This document shows, one piece after another, positions 5,039 through 7,186 of a stretch of 7,186 bases of DNA. This DNA is from JACQHJ01 sp964624955 (lineage in GTDB: Bacteria; Patescibacteriota; Microgenomatia; Levybacterales; UBA12049), in contig CAZUZF010000039.1 of NCBI GenBank assembly GCA_964624955.1, positions 1 through 7,186 on the forward strand, written 5' to 3'. The notes under the pieces were generated by a model. The model had not been told where the DNA came from. It saw only the letters and a list, made by a program, of their open reading frames with translations, and did not search any database. The position numbers were made by a program, and so were the translations under genes. The first letter of the stretch is position 1; each line of letters starts with the position of its first letter.

Positions 5039-7186
5039 TTACTTTCTCTCCCTCCACTGTTTCCGCACCTGCCTGGGCTACATCAACACCTGAAGTTGAT
5101 CCCGAAGTAGTTGCGTCGTCAATTATTTCCTCCCCACCAAGTTCTGCTGCTAATTCCTTTGCCTCTGTCTCAATTCCCTCTTCTTCAACTGCTTTTTTAA
5201 GCTTTTCTACGCTTTCAATTGGCTCGTCAATTGGTTTGTCCACAATGGTTGCCCCAACAGGAACAACGCTTAAACCCAGTGCGTTTAATTCTTTAATAAG
5301 TACTTTAAAGGATTCGGGAACTTTTGGCGTTGGAATGTCCGTTCCTTTAACAATAGCCTCAAATGCCTTGGCCCTTCCTACAACATCATCCGATTTGGTT
5401 GTAAGCATTTCCTGCAAGGTATATCTTGCCCTGTGTGCTTCCAAGGCCCAGACTTCCATTTCTCCAAGACGTTGACCTCCCATTTGGGCTTTTCCACCAA
5501 GAGGCTGCTGGGTGACCAAAGAATACGGTCCTGTTGATCTTGCGTGGGTTTTATCCTCTACCATATGGATTAGTTTCATAACATACTCAATTCCAACAAC
5601 CACCGGATTTTCATAAGGATGTCCTGTTCTTCCGTCAAAAAGCACTGCTTTTCCGCTTACCGGAAGTCCTGCTTTTTTGAGTTCTTCTTCAATGTTTGCC
5701 TCATTAACTTCTTCAAATACCGGCATGGCAATCTTTTGCCCCAAGCTTTGTGCAGCCCAGCCAAGATGAGCTTCCAATAACTGTCCCAAATTCATTCTGG
5801 CAAGGACTGAAATTGGGGAAATAATAATGTCAACCGGTGTTCCGTCAATCAAATGCGGCATGTCTACTTGGGGAAGTATTTTTGAAATAACACCTTTGTT
5901 TCCATGTCTTCCAGCCAGCTTATCTCCGATAACAACGTGTCGAAGCTGGGCTACTTCAACAATTATTTTTCTAATTGCTCCAGGCTCTAACTCGTCTCCT
6001 TTTTTCCTGTCTAATATGGCAACACTAATTACTGTTCCTCTTTCTCCGTGTGGGATTCTTAAAGATGTGTCTCTTACCTCTCTGGCCTGTTCGCCAAAGA
6101 TAGCTCTAAGCAGTCTTTCTTCAGCAGATAGCTCTGTTTCTCCTTTGGGAGCGATTTTCCCAACCAAAATATCTCCCGGCTCAACCTCGCTACCAACTAC
6201 CACAATTCCGTCTTCATCTAAATTTGCCAAGTCTTCTTCTGAAACGTTTGGAATGTCTCTGGTTGTTTCTTCAGGCCCTAGTTTTGTTTCAACAACCGCT
6301 GCTTCATATTTTTCAATATGAATTGAGGAAAGCGTGTCTTCTTTAACCAATCTATCCGAAATTACAATACCGTCCTCATAACCAAGACCGTCAAAAGCCA
6401 TATAGGCTATTAAAAGATTTTGGCCAAGAGCCAATTCTCCGTTTTCAGATGAAGGACCATCGATTAATAAATCGCCCTTTTTAACTCTGTCTGCCGTTTT
6501 TACCATTGTTTTTTGGGTATAGGCTGTTGCCTGTGAGGTTCGCTGAAATGAGTTAATGTAGTATGTTATTTCTTCTTTTTTACTTTTTCCTTTAAATACT
6601 ACTTTATCAGCATCTGCATATTCAACTGTTCCATCAAAAGGAGCATAGATTACTCTTCCCATCATTTCACTGATTGTTTTTTCCATGCCAGTTCCGACAA
6701 TTGGGCTTTGAGGTTTTAAAAGCGGTACTGCCTGACACTGCATGTGAGTTCCCATCAAAGCCCTATTTGCTTCGTCATGGGAAACAAAAGGAATAAGTGA
6801 AGCAGCGCTCCCCACAACCTGTCTTGGAACAATATCAACGTATTCAATGTTTTTCCTATCTGTTTCTATAAAATCACCCTTAAATCTTGCCGGAACTCTT
6901 TCATCTGTTATTTTTGCGTTTTCGCCAACTACTCCAAGATGGGTAATATAGTGGTTTTTTTCATCGTCTGCATCCATATAAACAATTTCATTGGTTACCT
7001 TAGCAATACCTTTTTGGTGAACTACTTTTCTGTATGGAGCTTCTAAAAAGCCAAATTTGTTTACCCTTGCATAAAGGGCAAGATATGTTACAAGTCCGAT
7101 ATTTGGTCCTTCAGGGCTTCTGATAGGACAAATTCTTGAGTATTGGGAAGCGTTAATGTCTCTAATTGAAAAGGCTGCACGTTCTC
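5031..7186 (-). CDS. rpoB: DNA-directed RNA polymerase subunit beta, C-terminal 717 residues (5' end outside window)
   Basis: RpoB forms the other pincer of RNA polymerase and part of the active centre. The frame is open to the right edge, so the internal ATG at 6977 is not the start; 717 codons are present, about 60% of a typical beta subunit. Fragment residues: ERAAFSIRD and RICPIRSPEGPN (17-28, rifampicin cluster II/fork region; cluster I lies outside), FLEAPYRKV, PFVSHDEANRALMG, the GYEDG motif (E270, D271, matching the NFEDS acidic pair of E. coli), the flap region with LLRAIFGEQAREVRD, GDKLAGRHGNKG (420-431, K422 and K430 matching E. coli K1065 and K1073), and GGKAQMGGQRLGEMEVWALE with LTTKSDDVVGR near the C-terminus. 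The large flap insertion of proteobacteria is absent. After the conserved end (GLSVVPVG) comes an acidic, low-complexity tail of about 73 residues (5252-5034) that E. coli lacks. Odd point: R22 replaces the usual Glu of CPIETPEGPN. The stop overlaps the rpoC start. Confidence 0.99.
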   Translation of the reverse strand, partial: ERAAFSIRDINASQYSRICPIRSPEGPNIGLVTYLALYARVNKFGFLEAPYRKVVHQKGIAKVTNEIVYMDADDEKNHYITHLGVVGENAKITDERVPARFKGDFIETDRKNIEYVDIVPRQVVGSAASLIPFVSHDEANRALMGTHMQCQAVPLLKPQSPIVGTGMEKTISEMMGRVIYAPFDGTVEYADADKVVFKGKSKKEEITYYINSFQRTSQATAYTQKTMVKTADRVKKGDLLIDGPSSENGELALGQNLLIAYMAFDGLGYEDGIVISDRLVKEDTLSSIHIEKYEAAVVETKLGPEETTRDIPNVSEEDLANLDEDGIVVVGSEVEPGDILVGKIAPKGETELSAEERLLRAIFGEQAREVRDTSLRIPHGERGTVISVAILDRKKGDELEPGAIRKIIVEVAQLRHVVIGDKLAGRHGNKGVISKILPQVDMPHLIDGTPVDIIISPISVLARMNLGQLLEAHLGWAAQSLGQKIAMPVFEEVNEANIEEELKKAGLPVSGKAVLFDGRTGHPYENPVVVGIEYVMKLIHMVEDKTHARSTGPYSLVTQQPLGGKAQMGGQRLGEMEVWALEAHRARYTLQEMLTTKSDDVVGRAKAFEAIVKGTDIPTPKVPESFKVLIKELNALGLSVVPVGATIVDKPIDEPIESVEKLKKAVEEEGIETEAKELAAELGGEEIIDDATTSGSTSGVDVAQAGAETVEGEKVNE
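5046..5055 (-). promoter_or_regulatory. Ribosome binding site of rpoC within the rpoB 3' end
   Basis: The minus strand reads GGAGGGAGAG from 5055 to 5046, ending 7 bases before the rpoC ATG at 5038. It is the only clear Shine-Dalgarno sequence at any gene junction in the window. It lies inside the final rpoB codons (for VEGE) and sets the rpoC start at 5038 rather than at the second ATG at 5026, for which the spacing would be 19 bases. Confidence 0.75.

Noticed and set aside
4999..5475. Plus-strand open frame across the rpoB-rpoC junction
   Set aside because: Low-complexity Ser/Thr-rich composition mirrors the acidic rpoB tail; the minus-strand genes fully account for the region.
5827..6321. 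Plus-strand open frame of 164 codons antisense to rpoB
   Set aside because: Ser/Pro/Thr-rich shadow of highly conserved beta-subunit codons; no sign of independent coding.
5031..6977. rpoB starting at the ATG at 6977
   Set aside because: Conserved beta-subunit sequence continues in frame upstream to the window edge, so this Met is internal.

Overview
The window is a densely packed bacterial core-information operon with every gene on the minus strand. In transcription order (right to left) it holds rpoB (RNA polymerase beta subunit, 5' end outside the window), rpoC (beta prime), rpsL (ribosomal protein S12), rpsG (ribosomal protein S7), and the first 120 codons of a protein I do not recognise, which runs off the left edge. 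There is practically no non-coding DNA: rpoB and rpoC overlap by 8 bases, rpoC-rpsL are 11 bases apart, rpsL-rpsG 6 bases apart, and rpsG shares one base with the next gene (TAATG). I see no tRNA, rRNA, CRISPR array, mobile element or terminator. The plus-strand open frames are antisense shadows of these genes.

Organism: the DNA is fairly A+T rich and the proteins are clearly bacterial. S12 carries the longer N-terminal loop known from Bacillus-type bacteria, RpoC carries a long charged coiled-coil insertion of the kind known from actinobacteria, and RpoB lacks the large flap insertion of E. coli. Together with the divergence at several usually invariant polymerase residues and the absence of intergenic space, I infer a candidate-phyla-radiation (Patescibacteria) bacterium, possibly of the Microgenomates type. 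That assignment rests on overall impression, not on a search.

How the genes work together: RpoB and RpoC form the two halves of the RNA polymerase active-site cleft and are coupled by overlap, with the only good Shine-Dalgarno sequence in the window placed in the rpoB tail ahead of rpoC. S12 (decoding centre) and S7 (head of the 30S subunit) follow, forming the usual link to a str-type cluster. A TTGAAG-18-TATAAT promoter candidate sits across the rpoC stop codon and would start transcripts a few bases before the rpsL ATG. The gene normally expected after rpsG in this arrangement, fusA (EF-G), is not there; an unrecognised gene in tight translational coupling takes its place.

I find no new multi-gene system. 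The points most worth following are the unknown gene coupled to rpsG, and a set of substitutions in mobile parts of the RNA polymerase active centre (trigger loop, bridge helix, rudder, and the fork/rifampicin cluster II region of beta).
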